Shown piece after piece: positions 63,445 through 64,000 of a stretch of DNA of 64,000 nt. The notes under the pieces were generated by a model. It did not search any database. It had not been told where the DNA came from and was given only the letters and a program-made list of their open reading frames with translations. The number at the start of each line of letters is the position of its first letter. The first letter of the stretch is position 1. Position numbers and translations under genes: made by a program. Source of the stretch: Flavobacteriales bacterium (GTDB taxonomy: Bacteria > Bacteroidota > Bacteroidia > Flavobacteriales_G > JALEGO01); assembly GCA_020628935.1 (NCBI GenBank), contig JAHDEG010000006.1, positions 62,001 through 126,000 on the forward strand, in the 5' to 3' direction.

Positions 63445-63789
63445 CTAGTTGTAAATTGCTTCTTTGTTGAATTTCTTAGTTAACAAGTAATAAAAAATAG
63501 CTCTGTATTTGTTCTTATTTGAAGAACCAAAAACTTCTATAACTTCTTTAATAGCTGCGTCTAACTCAGGCCCGTCCTTTAGTCCTAACTTTTTAATTAA
63601 AAAATTTTGCTTTACAGTGTTGAGTTCTTTTTCATCAGAACCAGACACAGTTGACGCATCTTTTCCGTAAATAGCTGGGCCGCATCCGGTAACTACTTTT
63701 TCAAATAATTCTTTATCGAGGTCTTTAATTCCTAATTTAGTAGTCATTTCTTTTGTGTAAAGCTCGATTAATTCCTGTTTTTTGCTCAT
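63445..63789 (-). CDS. DUF2853-family protein
   Basis: The 114-residue cytosolic protein shows the family pattern: KKQELIELYTKEM at the start, VVTGCGPAIYGKDASTVSGSDEKEL near 32-56, QNFLIKKLGLKDGPELDAAI, and a C-terminal NKYRAIFYYLLTKKF. The fold is helical; function is unknown. It ends before a clear terminator, so it is probably a stand-alone gene. Confidence 0.88.
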   Translation of the reverse strand: MSKKQELIELYTKEMTTKLGIKDLDKELFEKVVTGCGPAIYGKDASTVSGSDEKELNTVKQNFLIKKLGLKDGPELDAAIKEVIEVFGSSNKNKYRAIFYYLLTKKFNKEAIYN

Positions 63790-63862
63790 GATAAGTTTAT
63801 GTTTATATATTGATATAATTGCAATTTAAAAAATTTTAATTAACTAAAGAATATTTGAATTT

Positions 63863-64000
63863 TTAATACAAATACTCATTAATAGTTTCCAGAAATTCAT
63901 GAGAATGAGAAAAATTGAGCAGACACCAGGTTTTTAGAATTATTAACTCCTCTTTACATAACCACTTTTTGGATTTAACCAGCTCTTTAGAAAACAGTTT
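63863..64000 (-). CDS. Possible 3' end of a gene entering from the right edge
   Basis: The minus strand is open for 45 codons from the window edge to a TAA at 63863-63865. The translation is lysine- and leucine-rich (KLFSKELVKSKKW, then NEYLY at the end) and looks like a soluble helical C-terminus. There is no start codon in the window and I do not recognise the family. The length of open frame in AT-rich DNA gives only modest support. Confidence 0.35.
   Translation of the reverse strand, partial: KLFSKELVKSKKWLCKEELIILKTWCLLNFSHSHEFLETINEYLY

Overview
The window reads as ordinary chromosome from a low-GC member of the Bacteroidota, most likely the order Flavobacteriales. The main evidence is five type IX secretion system (T9SS) cargo proteins (type A sorting tails at 13901, 53913 and 57060, type B gliding-associated tails at 24995 and 27918), the Bacteroidota -7 promoter motif TAnnTTTG, the clade-typical PcrB/phosphopantetheinyl transferase cluster, a DUF6427 gene, and frequent TTG/GTG starts. 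I see no transposase, integrase, phage gene, CRISPR array, toxin-antitoxin pair or recognisable defence island.

Layout. 1-9800: the 3' end of holB faces an rnhB/glycosyltransferase pair. A long minus-strand envelope-biogenesis run follows, in transcript order coaX, an outer-membrane protein, a TPR protein, lptC, a small membrane protein, a CNNM/CorC protein and a PpiD-like chaperone. 9957-18121: an ArnT/PMT-type glycosyltransferase with an SDR, a SPOR-domain protein, a secreted glycoside hydrolase (minus strand), and a pair of NAD(P)-binding proteins. 18122-24860: tRNA-Phe, a secreted coiled-coil protein, initiator tRNA-Met, a minus-strand cluster (PPTase, PcrB, ThiE-like), a WG-repeat protein and ahcY.

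24995-35373 is a run of large exported proteins: two T9SS type B adhesin-like proteins separated by a small secreted protein, then a 1084-residue protein joining a degenerate peptidase-like domain, a TolB-like propeller and a probable barrel, then an M20 amidohydrolase. 35392-43368: a CarboxypepD_reg-like protein, ppx, DUF6427, the minus-strand operon queG-eamA-yicC-gmk, a DCC protein, a TIGR02117 protein and a lipoprotein. tRNA-Gln follows. 43653-53845: a di-haem peroxidase lipoprotein, a sigma-54 response regulator without a DNA-binding domain, an unknown protein, an SNF2 helicase, a formyltransferase/glycosyltransferase pair, murB, an Lrp regulator and a cyclase-family hydrolase. 53913-64000: two T9SS cargoes, a DUF2079 membrane protein, pdhB, mreC, mreB and a DUF2853 protein, with a partial frame at the edge.

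Most of this is core or lineage-core metabolism and envelope building, and I found nothing that amounts to a clear new multi-gene system. The points most worth checking are a strong intrinsic terminator whose stem lies inside the start of lptC; a small membrane protein coupled by TAATG to the CNNM gene; the 1084-residue protein with a peptidase fold lacking its zinc motif; the sigma-54 activator without a helix-turn-helix; eleven exact 51-residue two-cysteine repeats in a T9SS cargo; an SDR without the catalytic tyrosine; and an mre locus in which mreC is followed by pdhB rather than mreD.
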